Assembly: GCF_019048065.1 (NCBI RefSeq)
Contig: NZ_CP077291.1
Coordinates: forward strand, 3,038,001 to 3,102,000
Source of the DNA: Citrobacter farmeri
GTDB taxonomy: Bacteria; Pseudomonadota; Gammaproteobacteria; Enterobacterales; Enterobacteriaceae
Length of the DNA: 64,000 nucleotides
Reading direction: 5' to 3'
Numbering within the stretch: position 1 is the first letter of the stretch; each line of letters starts with the position of its first letter. Position numbers and translations under genes: made by a program. Shown piece after piece: positions 29,090 to 37,860 of this stretch. Below the pieces are notes generated by a model, which saw nothing but the letters and a program-made list of their open reading frames with translations, made no database searches and was not told where the DNA came from.

Positions 29090-30041
29090 CGGTATCCCCT
29101 TTTTCCCGGTAGATCCCGGTCGTTGGTGTATCCCCGGCATAACCCCAGGCGCGATACATTCCTTCACAATTAAACGGCAAAGCCACATTCCCCTCATGAT
29201 CGATGGCGATCAGTCCGCCGCTTCCACCCAGTGCCGGTAACTTTTCCATTACTACGCGCTCGCAGGCTTCCGATAAGCTCAGGCCGCCGTAGTCCATCAA
29301 CGCGGCAATGTCGTAGGCGGCCAGCGCGCGGATGAACACTTCACCGGTACCGGTGCAGGAAACCGCCACGCTGGCATTATTGGCATAACAGCCCGCGCCA
29401 ACGAGCGGACTGTCGCCGACGCGGCCCGGTAATTTGTTGGTCATGCCCCCTGTCGAGGTTGCGGCTGCCAGATTGCCGTGCACATCCAACGCCACCGCGC
29501 CCACGGTGCCCATCTTTTTGCCTTCATCGAGCGGCGCACCGCTGTGATCCAGCACGGTTTCGCCGCTCGAGCGCGCGGCCAGCAGCTGTTCATAACGTTC
29601 AGACGTTGAAAAGAGATCCGCAGAAACGAGCGCCATCCCCTGCCCGGCAGCAAATTTTTCTGCCCCCGCGCCAATCATCATGACATGCGGGCTGCGCTCC
29701 ATAACCAGACGGGCAGCGAGAATCGGGTTACGTAAATGGCTGACCCCTGCCACCGCCCCGGCGTTTAAGGTATTGCCATCCATAATGCAGGCATCCAGTT
29801 CATGGGTCTCGTCACGGGTATACACTGCGCCGATCCCGGCATTAAACAACGGGCACTCTTCAAGCAGTCGCACAGCTTCGGTGACCACGTCCAGCGCGCT
29901 TTCTCCTGCTTCCAGCATCTTTTGCCCGACGTCGACAATGTCGGAAAGCGCCTGGATATAGCGTAACTCCTGCTCCTGGCTCATCTGCGCGCGGGTAATC
30001 GCCCCGGCACCGCCGTGAATTGCAATAACTGCTTTGCCCAT
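29076..30041 (-). CDS. iaaA: Isoaspartyl peptidase/L-asparaginase IaaA
   Basis: 321-residue N-terminal nucleophile hydrolase that cleaves isoaspartyl dipeptides and asparagine. The precursor autocleaves before Thr179 (motif [12 protein letters not shown]), giving alpha and beta subunits. The IHGGAGAI start and the beta-subunit [14 protein letters not shown] substrate pocket are visible. It is the first gene of iaaA-gsiABCD, suggesting use of imported peptides. Divergent from moeA. Confidence 0.96.
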   Translation of the reverse strand: MGKAVIAIHGGAGAITRAQMSQEQELRYIQALSDIVDVGQKMLEAGESALDVVTEAVRLLEECPLFNAGIGAVYTRDETHELDACIMDGNTLNAGAVAGVSHLRNPILAARLVMERSPHVMMIGAGAEKFAAGQGMALVSADLFSTSERYEQLLAARSSGETVLDHSGAPLDEGKKMGTVGAVALDVHGNLAAATSTGGMTNKLPGRVGDSPLVGAGCYANNASVAVSCTGTGEVFIRALAAYDIAALMDYGGLSLSEACERVVMEKLPALGGSGGLIAIDHEGNVALPFNCEGMYRAWGYAGDTPTTGIYREKGDTVATQ

Positions 30042-30225
30042 GTTTGTCGTCCGTCTTCTACAAATATCAGAATTTTGTAGAGTTATTGATTCGATTTTTG
30101 ACTATAGAAAGATGCGATTAGCATGTAAAGCGTTCACATCCTTTCTAAGTCCGAGGTGGCATACTGTCCCCCCGTATTTTCTGACATAATAGGCGGATTC
30201 GATTTTGCCCCGCAGGAGTGTTTTC
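30042..30225. promoter_or_regulatory. Divergent iaaA-moeA control region
   Basis: This 184-base gap carries the promoters of the glutathione operon and of moeAB. In E. coli moeA is controlled by ModE, FNR and NarL; I cannot place those boxes with confidence. The moeA ribosome-binding site CAGGAG is at about 30213-30218. Confidence 0.4.
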
Positions 30226-31461
30226 ATGGAATTTACCGCCGGACTGATGCCGCTGGAAACAGCGCTTACCGAAATGTTATCGCGTGTTACCCCGCTGACT
30301 GCCGTTGAGACGCTGCCGCTGGTGCAGTGCTTTGGCCGTATTCTGGCGACCGACGTGGTTTCGCCGCTCGACGTGCCGGGTTTCGATAACTCGGCGATGG
30401 ACGGCTACGCGGTGCGGCTGGCCGACCTCGCCAGCGGACAGCCGCTGGCGGTCGCCGGTAAAGCCTTCGCCGGTCAACCGTTCCAGGGAGAATGGCCTGT
30501 AGGGAGTTGCATTCGGATTATGACCGGCGCGCCGGTACCGGCGGGATGTGATGCCGTGATAATGCAAGAGCAGACGGAACAAACTGAGGACGGCGTGCGT
30601 TTTACCGCCGATGTCCGCGCCGGGCAAAACATCCGCCATCGTGGCGAAGACATCAAACACAATGCGGTGGTTTTTCCTGCCGGCACACGCCTGACCACCG
30701 GCGAACTGCCGGTACTGGCATCGCTCGGCATTGCCGACGTTCAGGTGGTACGTAAAGTACGCGTTGCGCTGTTCTCGACCGGTGATGAACTGCAACTGCC
30801 CGGTCAACCGCTCGGCGAAGGTCAGATCTATGATACCAACCGCCTGACCGTGCATCTGATGCTGCAACAGTTGGGGTGCGAGGTGATCAATTTGGGCATC
30901 ATTCGCGATGACCCGCACGCTCTGCGCACGGCGTTTATTGAAGCCGACAGTCAGGCGGATGTGGTAATCAGCTCCGGCGGCGTGTCGGTGGGTGAAGCGG
31001 ATTACACCAAAACTATTCTTGAAGAGCTGGGAGAAATCGCCTTCTGGAAGCTGGCAATCAAGCCGGGTAAACCGTTCGCTTTCGGCAAGCTGAGCAACAG
31101 CTGGTTCTGCGGGCTGCCGGGTAATCCGGTGTCAGCGGCGCTGACCTTCTATCAACTGGTTCAGCCGTTACTGGCGAAACTGAGCGGCAATACCGCCTGC
31201 GGGTTACCTGCACGCCAGCGTGTACGAACTGCCTCGCGACTGAAGAAAACGCCAGGACGCCTCGATTTCCAGCGCGGCGTCCTCCAGCGCGCCGCCAACG
31301 GCGAACTGGAAGTGAGCACCACGGGCCATCAGGGTTCACATGTCTTCAGTTCCTTTAGTCAGGGGAACTGCTTCATTGTGCTGGAGCGCGATCGCGGTAA
31401 CGTTGAGGCCGGTGAATGGGTTGAAGTCGAGCCCTTCAATGCGCTGTTCGGAGGCCTCTGA
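30226..31461 (+). CDS. moeA: Molybdopterin molybdenumtransferase MoeA
   Basis: 411 residues, as in E. coli. MoeA inserts molybdate into adenylylated molybdopterin. It has the MoeA N-terminal and linker domains ([20 protein letters not shown] near 50), then the MoCF-binding domain with [10 protein letters not shown] and [13 protein letters not shown], and the C-terminal beta-barrel domain. The start at 30226 is preceded by CAGGAG; the ORF extension of seven residues is not needed. Its stop overlaps the moeB ATG by one base. Confidence 0.96.
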   Translation: MEFTAGLMPLETALTEMLSRVTPLTAVETLPLVQCFGRILATDVVSPLDVPGFDNSAMDGYAVRLADLASGQPLAVAGKAFAGQPFQGEWPVGSCIRIMTGAPVPAGCDAVIMQEQTEQTEDGVRFTADVRAGQNIRHRGEDIKHNAVVFPAGTRLTTGELPVLASLGIADVQVVRKVRVALFSTGDELQLPGQPLGEGQIYDTNRLTVHLMLQQLGCEVINLGIIRDDPHALRTAFIEADSQADVVISSGGVSVGEADYTKTILEELGEIAFWKLAIKPGKPFAFGKLSNSWFCGLPGNPVSAALTFYQLVQPLLAKLSGNTACGLPARQRVRTASRLKKTPGRLDFQRGVLQRAANGELEVSTTGHQGSHVFSSFSQGNCFIVLERDRGNVEAGEWVEVEPFNALFGGL

Positions 31462-32219
31462 TGGCGGAACTCAGCGATCAGGAAATGCTGCGCTACAACC
31501 GACAGATAATCCTGCGCGGCTTTGACTTTGACGGGCAGGAAGCGCTGAAGGAAGCCAACGTGCTGGTTGTCGGCCTTGGTGGGCTGGGTTGTGCGTCCTC
31601 GCAGTATCTGGCGAGCGCTGGCGTCGGCCACCTGACGCTGCTTGATTTCGATACCGTGTCGCTGTCGAATTTACAGCGCCAGACGCTACACAGCGATGCA
31701 ACCCTCGGCCAGCCGAAAGTGGACTCGGCGCATGCAGCGCTAAGCCGTATTAATCCACACGTGGCTATCACCCCGGTAAATGCACTGCTGGACGAGACCG
31801 CCCTTCGGACACGCATCGCCGAACACGATCTGGTGCTCGACTGCACCGATAACGTCGCCATTCGTAACCAGCTCAATGCCGGTTGTTATGCGGCAAAAGT
31901 CCCGCTGATTTCTGGCGCGGCGATCCGCATGGAAGGCCAGGTAACCGTCTTTACCTACAAAGAGGGTGAGCCCTGCTATCGCTGTCTGAGCCGTCTGTTT
32001 GGTGAAAACGCATTAACCTGCGTGGAAGCCGGCGTGATGGCGCCGCTGATTGGCGTCATTGGGTCGCTACAGGCGATGGAGGCCATTAAGCTGCTCGCCC
32101 ATTATGGTCAACCGGCTTCGGGGAAAATCGTTATGTATGACGCCATGACCTGTCAGTTCCGTGAAATGAAGCTGATGCGAAATCCAGGCTGCGACGTGTG
32201 CGGGGAAGCATCATCCTGA
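31461..32219 (+). CDS. moeB: Molybdopterin-synthase adenylyltransferase MoeB
   Basis: 252-residue E1-like ThiF-family enzyme that adenylates the C-terminus of MoaD for molybdopterin synthesis. The nucleotide-binding GLGGLGCASSQYLASAGVG is near residues 38-56. Two zinc-binding Cys pairs are visible (CYRCLS near 172 and CDVCG near the end). It is about three residues longer than E. coli MoeB. Translation is coupled to moeA. Confidence 0.96.
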   Translation: MAELSDQEMLRYNRQIILRGFDFDGQEALKEANVLVVGLGGLGCASSQYLASAGVGHLTLLDFDTVSLSNLQRQTLHSDATLGQPKVDSAHAALSRINPHVAITPVNALLDETALRTRIAEHDLVLDCTDNVAIRNQLNAGCYAAKVPLISGAAIRMEGQVTVFTYKEGEPCYRCLSRLFGENALTCVEAGVMAPLIGVIGSLQAMEAIKLLAHYGQPASGKIVMYDAMTCQFREMKLMRNPGCDVCGEASS

Positions 32220-32224
32220 TCAGA

Positions 32225-32306
32225 TTCCAGGCCTGATAAGCGTAGCGCCATCAGGCAATGACGGCGCGAATTGCCGGATGACGGCGTTGCCTTATCCGGC
32301 CTGGAA
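32225..32306. repeat. BIME-type REP cluster after moeB
   Basis: Several nested inverted repeats are enclosed by outer arms TTCCAGGCC and GGCCTGGAA; the inside carries GCCATCAGGC and TTGCCGGATGACGGCG units. It separates the convergent moeB and fsaA ends. Confidence 0.8.
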
Positions 32307-32310
32307 CAAG

Positions 32311-32973
32311 TCAAATAGAGGTTCGCCCAAAGGCGCTCTGCCAGTCGTGCTCAAACTTCGCCACCGCCGCATCAACAGCCGGGGAGCTAATCAACTGTTG
32401 GGCAACGTCCAGCGGTAAGGTGATGGATTCACACCCCGCCAGCAGACAATCCAGCGCCTGACGCGGCGTCTTGAAACTGGCCGCCAGCACTTTGGCATGT
32501 GGCGCGTGCATTTTCAGCAAATTCTGCAGATCGGTAACGGTCTGAATGCCATCGCCGCCCTGCGCATCCACGCGGTTCACGTAAGGCGCAACATACTCCG
32601 CCCCCGCCAGCGCCGACAGCAGGCCCTGTGCCGCACCGTATACCGCCGTTCCCAGCGTCGGAATACCTTCCTCTTTAAGCAACTTGATCGCCGCCAGGCC
32701 TTCCGCCGTGACCGGCACTTTCACCACAATATCAGGAATGATTCCACGAAGTTTACGCGCATCGCTCACCATCCCTTCCGCCGTCGTCGCCATCACCTGG
32801 GCAAACAGACGTCCCTGCCCCCCCATCGCTTCACGCAATTGCGGCAGTAAGACGTCCAGTGGTTGTTTACCCGCGGCAACAATGCTGGGGTTAGTGGTCA
32901 CGCCCGCCAGCGGGAAAATTCGCGCCAGCGCTTTCACCGCGTCAACGTCGGACGTATCCAGATAGAGTTCCAT
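32311..32973 (-). CDS. fsaA: Fructose-6-phosphate aldolase FsaA
   Basis: 220-residue transaldolase-family enzyme that cleaves fructose-6-phosphate to dihydroxyacetone and glyceraldehyde-3-phosphate. The Schiff-base lysine lies in DIVVKVPVT (about residue 85). The TTNPS block near 26 and the C-terminal block KVLAASFK are typical. Of two in-frame ATGs six bases apart, 32973 fits the GAGGA site and the E. coli length. Divergent from the glycyl-radical genes ybiYW. Confidence 0.95.
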   Translation of the reverse strand: MELYLDTSDVDAVKALARIFPLAGVTTNPSIVAAGKQPLDVLLPQLREAMGGQGRLFAQVMATTAEGMVSDARKLRGIIPDIVVKVPVTAEGLAAIKLLKEEGIPTLGTAVYGAAQGLLSALAGAEYVAPYVNRVDAQGGDGIQTVTDLQNLLKMHAPHAKVLAASFKTPRQALDCLLAGCESITLPLDVAQQLISSPAVDAAVAKFEHDWQSAFGRTSI

Positions 32974-33034
32974 AATCATTCCTCAATGACTAGTTTGCAT
33001 GAAAGAAAGATACCACGGCAAAACCTCTCTATTA

Positions 33035-33050
33035 GTTGACGCACGTCAAC
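33035..33050. promoter_or_regulatory. FNR-like palindrome between fsaA and ybiY
   Basis: GTTGACG-CA-CGTCAAC contains TTGAC-N4-GTCAA, one symmetric base per half away from the FNR consensus TTGAT-N4-ATCAA. Oxygen-responsive control would suit an oxygen-sensitive glycyl-radical enzyme. Inferred. Confidence 0.4.
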
Positions 33051-33052
33051 AT

Positions 33053-33070
33053 AACTTTCATTCGAAAGTT
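33053..33070. promoter_or_regulatory. Putative shared operator, copy 1 (fsaA-ybiY)
   Basis: AACTTTC-ATTC-GAAAGTT is a perfect inverted repeat with 7-base arms. It lies 35 bases before the ybiY ATG. Its core AACTTTCATTCGAAA recurs before ybiU (inverted), and CTTTCATTCGAAA recurs before ybiV. The regulator is unknown. Confidence 0.55.
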
Positions 33071-33104
33071 ATTTAATCTTTATACGAAACAAAAGAGGCC
33101 GTTT

Positions 33105-34004
33105 ATGATTTTCAATATTCAGCGCTATTCTACCCACGATGGCCCCGGAATTCGCACCGTGGTGTTCCTTAAAGGATGCTCTCTGGGCTGTCGCTGGTGC
33201 CAGAATCCGGAAAGCCGGGCGCGCACGCAGGATCTGCTGTTTGATGCACGTCTGTGCCTCGAAGGCTGCGAGCTTTGCACCCAGGCGGCCCCGGGCGTTA
33301 TCGAACGCGCGCTGAATGGCCTCCTTATTCATCGCGAAAAAATCACTGACGTGCATCTTGCCAACCTGATCGACTGTTGCCCCACTCAGGCGCTGACCGT
33401 CTGCGGCGAAGTTAAAAGCGTGGATGAGATTATGATCACCGTCCTGCGCGATAAACCTTTTTATGACCGCAGCGGCGGCGGCATTACGCTTTCCGGCGGC
33501 GAACCGTTTATGCAGCCGGAGCTGGCCGCATCGCTGTTTAAAGCCAGCCATGAGTCGGGAATTCATACCGCGGTCGAAACCTGTCTGCATGTGCCGTGGA
33601 AATATATTGAACCGTCCCTGCCCTGGATCGATCTTTTCCTTGCCGATTTGAAACACGTCGCCGACGCGCCGTTTAAGCAATGGACAGATGGTAGCGCGTC
33701 ACGCGTACTGGAAAACCTGAGAAAACTCGCCGCCTCCGGGAAAAAAATGATCATCCGCGTTCCGCTGGTTCAGGGATTTAATGCTGATGAAGAGGCCATT
33801 AAAGCAATTACCGATTTTGCCGCCGATGAACTGCACGTTGGCGAGATCCACTTTTTGCCCTACCACACGTTGGGCATCAACAAATACCACTTACTCAGCC
33901 AACCCAACAACGCGCCGGATAAGCCACTGGATGCGCCCGATCTGCTCGCCTTTGCGCAGCAGTACGCCTGCACGAAAGGTTTGACCGCGACTTTACGAGG
34001 ATAA
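33105..34004 (+). CDS. ybiY: Glycyl-radical enzyme activase YbiY (PflE)
   Basis: 299-residue radical SAM activase with the CxxxCxxC motif at Cys25, Cys29 and Cys32 ([13 protein letters not shown]). A ferredoxin-like insert with further cysteines ([19 protein letters not shown]) is typical of PflA-like activases of the larger type. It should install the glycyl radical on YbiW. Start 33105 has AAGAGG upstream. It is followed by ybiW after 4 bases, so the pair is one operon. The substrate pathway in E. coli is not firmly known. Confidence 0.93.
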   Translation: MIFNIQRYSTHDGPGIRTVVFLKGCSLGCRWCQNPESRARTQDLLFDARLCLEGCELCTQAAPGVIERALNGLLIHREKITDVHLANLIDCCPTQALTVCGEVKSVDEIMITVLRDKPFYDRSGGGITLSGGEPFMQPELAASLFKASHESGIHTAVETCLHVPWKYIEPSLPWIDLFLADLKHVADAPFKQWTDGSASRVLENLRKLAASGKKMIIRVPLVQGFNADEEAIKAITDFAADELHVGEIHFLPYHTLGINKYHLLSQPNNAPDKPLDAPDLLAFAQQYACTKGLTATLRG

Positions 34005-34008
34005 TCCC

Positions 34009-36441
34009 ATGACCCAACTGAAACTGGATACGCTCAGCGACCGCATCAAAGCGCACAAAACCGCGCTGGTGCACATCGTCAAACCGCCGGTCTGTACCGA
34101 ACGTGCGCAGCATTACACCGAAATGTACCAGCAACATCTGGACAAACCGATTCCGGTACGCCGCGCGCTGGCCCTGGCGCATCATCTGGCAGAACGGACC
34201 ATCTGGATCAAACACGACGAGCTGATCGTCGGCAACCAGGCAAGCGAAGTACGCGCCGCGCCAATCTTCCCGGAATACACCGTCTCGTGGATTGAAAATG
34301 AGATCGACTCCCTGGCAGACAGACCGGGTGCGGGTTTTGCGGTCAGTGAAGAGAATAAGCGCGTGTTGCATGCCGTCTGTCCGTGGTGGCGCGGTCAAAC
34401 CGTTCAGGATCGCTGCTACGGCATGTTTACCGATGAGCAAAAGGGGTTGCTGGAAACCGGTATCATCAAAGCCGAAGGCAACATGACCTCCGGTGACGCG
34501 CACCTGGCGGTTAATTTCCCACTGCTGCTGGAAAAAGGCATTGACGGCCTGCGGGAAAAAGTCGCGGAGCGGCGCTCTCGCATTAACCTGACCGTCCTCG
34601 ACGATCTGCATGGCGAACAATTCCTGAAAGCCATCGACATTGTGCTGATTGCCGTCAGCGACCACATCGCCCGTTTCGCCGAACTGGCGCGTAAAATGGC
34701 GAGCGAAGAGACGCGCGTCAGCCGCCGTAATGAGCTGCTGACGATAGCGGATAACTGCGATCTTATCGCCCATCAGCCGCCGCAGACATTCTGGCAAGCA
34801 CTGCAGCTGTGCTACTTCATCCAGTTGATTCTGCAAATTGAATCCAACGGTCACTCGGTGTCGTTCGGACGTATGGACCAGTATCTTTATCCGTACTATC
34901 GCCGCGACGTGGAGCTGAACCAATCGCTGGACCGCGAGCACGCCATTGAGCTGCTGCACAGTTGCTGGCTGAAACTGCTGGAAGTGAACAAAATCCGCTC
35001 CGGCTCGCATTCTAAGGCTTCAGCAGGCAGCCCGCTGTATCAGAACGTCACCATTGGCGGACAAAACCTGGTCAACGGTCAGCCGATGGATGCGGTCAAT
35101 CCGCTCTCCTACGCGATCCTTGAATCCTGCGGTCGTCTGCGTTCAACCCAGCCTAACCTCAGCGTGCGTTATCACGCCGGGATGAGCAATGACTTCCTCG
35201 ACGCCTGCGTACAGGTGATCCGCTGTGGTTTTGGTATGCCGGCATTTAACAATGATGAAATTGTGATCCCGGAATTTATTAAGCTCGGGATTGAGCCGCA
35301 GGACGCCTACGATTACGCAGCGATTGGCTGCATCGAAACCGCCGTGGGCGGCAAGTGGGGCTACCGCTGCACCGGCATGAGCTTTATCAACTTTGCCCGC
35401 GTGATGCTGGCCGCGCTGGAAGGTGGTCGTGACGCCACCAGCGGAAAAGTCTTCCTGCCGCAGGACAAAGCGCTCTCCGCCGGTAACTTCGACAATTTCG
35501 ATGAGGTGATGGCGGCGTGGGATACGCAAATTCGCTACTACACGCGCAAATCGATTGAGATCGAGTATGTGGTCGACACCATGCTGGAAGAGAACGTGCA
35601 CGATATTCTCTGCTCGGCGCTGGTGGATGACTGCATCGAGCGGGCGAAAAGTATTAAACAGGGCGGAGCGAAGTATGACTGGGTATCCGGCTTGCAGGTT
35701 GGTATCGCGAACCTCGGCAACAGCCTGGCCGCGGTGAAAAAACTGGTCTTTGAACAGGGAGCAATTGGTCAGCAGCAGTTGGCGGCGGCACTGGCCGAGG
35801 ATTTTGACGGCCTGACCCACGAGCAGTTGCGCCAGCGTCTAATCAACGGCGCGCCGAAGTATGGCAACGATGATGACACGGTCGACACTCTGCTGGCCCG
35901 TGCTTATCAGACCTATATTGACGAACTGAAGCAGTACCATAACCCACGTTACGGACGCGGTCCGGTCGGCGGTAATTACTACGCGGGCACCTCGTCTATC
36001 TCGGCAAACGTGCCGTTCGGCGCCGCAACGATGGCGACGCCTGATGGTCGTAAAGCCCATACTCCGCTGGCGGAAGGAGCAAGCCCGGCATCCGGTACCG
36101 ATCATCTTGGTCCAACGGCGGTGATTGGCTCAGTCGGTAAACTGCCTACCGGTTCGATCCTGGGCGGCGTGCTGTTGAACCAGAAGCTGAACCCGGCAAC
36201 GCTGGAGAATGAGTCTGACAAGCAGAAACTGATGATCCTGTTGCGGACCTTCTTTGAAGAACACAAAGGCTGGCACATTCAGTACAACATCATATCGCGC
36301 GAGACCCTGCTGGATGCGAAAAAGCACCCGGATCAGTATCGCGATCTGGTAGTCCGTGTAGCCGGTTATTCCGCCTTCTTCACCGCGCTTTCACCGGACG
36401 CGCAGGACGATATCATCGCCCGCACTGAACATATGCTTTAA
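34009..36441 (+). CDS. ybiW: Glycyl-radical enzyme YbiW (PflF, formate acetyltransferase-like)
   Basis: 810 residues, as in E. coli YbiW. The catalytic cysteine is Cys441 in IGCIETAVGG, with the Glu two residues on that is characteristic of the glycerol/diol dehydratase and related subgroup rather than the Cys-Cys pair of true pyruvate formate-lyase. The C-terminal glycyl-radical motif RVAGYSAFF has Gly786. This points to a dehydratase or lyase acting anaerobically on a polyol- or sugar-derived substrate. That is an inference, and annotation as a formate acetyltransferase is doubtful. Confidence 0.93.
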   Translation: MTQLKLDTLSDRIKAHKTALVHIVKPPVCTERAQHYTEMYQQHLDKPIPVRRALALAHHLAERTIWIKHDELIVGNQASEVRAAPIFPEYTVSWIENEIDSLADRPGAGFAVSEENKRVLHAVCPWWRGQTVQDRCYGMFTDEQKGLLETGIIKAEGNMTSGDAHLAVNFPLLLEKGIDGLREKVAERRSRINLTVLDDLHGEQFLKAIDIVLIAVSDHIARFAELARKMASEETRVSRRNELLTIADNCDLIAHQPPQTFWQALQLCYFIQLILQIESNGHSVSFGRMDQYLYPYYRRDVELNQSLDREHAIELLHSCWLKLLEVNKIRSGSHSKASAGSPLYQNVTIGGQNLVNGQPMDAVNPLSYAILESCGRLRSTQPNLSVRYHAGMSNDFLDACVQVIRCGFGMPAFNNDEIVIPEFIKLGIEPQDAYDYAAIGCIETAVGGKWGYRCTGMSFINFARVMLAALEGGRDATSGKVFLPQDKALSAGNFDNFDEVMAAWDTQIRYYTRKSIEIEYVVDTMLEENVHDILCSALVDDCIERAKSIKQGGAKYDWVSGLQVGIANLGNSLAAVKKLVFEQGAIGQQQLAAALAEDFDGLTHEQLRQRLINGAPKYGNDDDTVDTLLARAYQTYIDELKQYHNPRYGRGPVGGNYYAGTSSISANVPFGAATMATPDGRKAHTPLAEGASPASGTDHLGPTAVIGSVGKLPTGSILGGVLLNQKLNPATLENESDKQKLMILLRTFFEEHKGWHIQYNIISRETLLDAKKHPDQYRDLVVRVAGYSAFFTALSPDAQDDIIARTEHML

Positions 36442-36448
36442 CACTCAC

Positions 36449-36523
36449 GCCCGGTGGCGCTAACGCTTACCGGGCCTACAAGCCTCTCTCCGTAGGCCGG
36501 ATAAGGTGCAGCCGCCATCCGGC
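36449..36523. repeat. REP pair between ybiW and ybiV
   Basis: Two hairpin units, 36449-36475 (GCCCGGT...ACCGGGC) and 36492-36523 (GGCCGGATAAGG...CCGCCATCCGGC), form a short BIME downstream of ybiW. Confidence 0.8.
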
Positions 36524-36530
36524 GCTTTTG

Positions 36531-36543
36531 CTTTCATTCGAAA
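36531..36543. promoter_or_regulatory. Putative shared operator, copy 2 (ybiV)
   Basis: CTTTCATTCGAAA, 70 bases before the ybiV ATG, repeats the core of the palindromes upstream of ybiY and ybiU. The arms are less symmetric here. Confidence 0.5.
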
Positions 36544-36613
36544 TTAAATTTGTGCTTTAGGTCACATTGTTATTAAAATGTTTCTGGTCGCAGTTTTGAG
36601 CCAGGAGCTTTAT

Positions 36614-37429
36614 ATGACCGTTAAAGTTATCGTCACCGATATGGACGGAACTTTTCTCAATGACGCCAAAAAGTACGATCACGCACGTTTTATGGCGCAG
36701 TACCACGAGCTAAAGAAACGCAACATTGAGTTTGTCGTCGCCAGCGGCAATCAGTATTTTCAGCTCATCTCTTTCTTCCCGGAACTCAAAGACGAGATCT
36801 CTTTCGTCGCCGAAAACGGCGCGCTGGTGTTTGAGCATGGTAAACAGCTTTTTCACGGCGAACTCACCCACCGTGAGTCACGGAGCGTGATCGGCGAATT
36901 GCTCAAGGATAAACAGCTCAACTTTGTCGCCTGCGGTCTGCAAAGCGCTTACGTTAGTGAACACGCCCCGGCATCCTTTGTTGCGCTAATGGCGAAGCAC
37001 TATCACCGCCTGAAGCCGGTGAAGGACTATCACGATATCGACGACGTGCTGTTTAAGTTCTCGTTGAACTTGCCGGACCAGCAGATCCCATTGGTTATCG
37101 ACAAACTGCATACGGCGCTGGACGGCATTATGAAACCCGTGACCAGCGGTTTCGGCTTTATCGATCTGATCATTCCGGGACTCCATAAAGCCAATGGTAT
37201 CAGCCGATTGTTGAAACGCTGGAACCTTTCACCGAAGGAGGTGGTCGCCATCGGCGACAGCGGCAATGATGCAGAAATGCTAAAAATGGCGCGCTACTCT
37301 TTTGCCATGGCGAATGCCACCGACAGTATCAAGGCGCTCTCCCGCTATCAGACGAATGACAATAATCATCAGGGCGCACTAAACGTGATTCAGGCCGTGC
37401 TGGATAACAATCCCCCCTTCAACGTGTAA
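36614..37429 (+). CDS. ybiV: HAD-superfamily sugar phosphatase YbiV
   Basis: 271-residue Cof-type HAD phosphatase with nucleophile Asp9 and Asp11 in [18 protein letters not shown] near 45, and motif [16 protein letters not shown] near 212. The E. coli enzyme hydrolyses sugar phosphates such as ribose-5-phosphate and fructose-1-phosphate. Start 36614 has CAGGAG upstream; an ORF extension to 36578 is not supported. It is a paralogue of YbjI in this window. Confidence 0.95.
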   Translation: MTVKVIVTDMDGTFLNDAKKYDHARFMAQYHELKKRNIEFVVASGNQYFQLISFFPELKDEISFVAENGALVFEHGKQLFHGELTHRESRSVIGELLKDKQLNFVACGLQSAYVSEHAPASFVALMAKHYHRLKPVKDYHDIDDVLFKFSLNLPDQQIPLVIDKLHTALDGIMKPVTSGFGFIDLIIPGLHKANGISRLLKRWNLSPKEVVAIGDSGNDAEMLKMARYSFAMANATDSIKALSRYQTNDNNHQGALNVIQAVLDNNPPFNV

Positions 37430-37860
37430 TGTCGAATTGCGGCAACTGGCGAAAACTTAATTCCCGGGGCCGCATTCAGATTATTACTATCAGCACCAGG
37501 ATTTTTGATAATATTAATGAAAGAATTCTTTTATATCGACACATCAGAGTTAACAAAATTCTTAACCCCCCTGAGCAATGGTCGTATTATATTTATATCC
37601 CCTTTCTTATCATCACTTAGCAACAATAGATAACGTCATATTTCACACAGATACCCCATATCCACGAAAGAAAAAAATAAATCACCAACTTATTGATAAA
37701 CATAAAAAACATTCGACAAAACAAAAAAGGTGTCATTTAATTGATTTTCAGACCCCATCAAATCATTTAAACTATTCATTGACAAACAGGAGTCTTTGTT
37801 TGCCCCATCTATTAAATGTTAAATTTTATAATATAATTTAATCATCATGGACAAGTTAAC
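37430..37860. other. Very AT-rich region upstream of the autotransporter
   Basis: About 430 bases are strikingly AT-rich compared with the surrounding core genes. They start exactly at the ybiV stop and mark the left edge of an insertion. Two overlapping TATAAT hexamers lie at 37827-37837, and TTGACA lies at 37779, though the spacing to either hexamer is too long for a standard promoter. Short ORFs here have no support. The composition would suit H-NS binding. Confidence 0.5.

Noticed and set aside
28304..29173. 289-codon open frame antisense to gsiA
   Set aside because: His/Gln/Arg-rich shadow of the double ATPase gene; no homology features.
29090..29197. 36-codon N-terminal extension of gsiA
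   Set aside because: It would lie wholly inside iaaA; TTG 29089 with AGGGG gives the exact family length.
33895..35010. 371-codon open frame antisense to ybiW
   Set aside because: Long only because of the GC-rich codon pattern of ybiW; its sequence has no domain and no start signal.
34009..36441. Annotation of ybiW as pyruvate formate-lyase
   Set aside because: The active-site sequence has one cysteine followed by Glu, not the Cys-Cys pair of pyruvate formate-lyase.
37429..37841. Two short open frames (63 and 87 codons) upstream of the autotransporter
   Set aside because: Located in an AT-rich promoter region, low-complexity composition, no ribosome-binding site.
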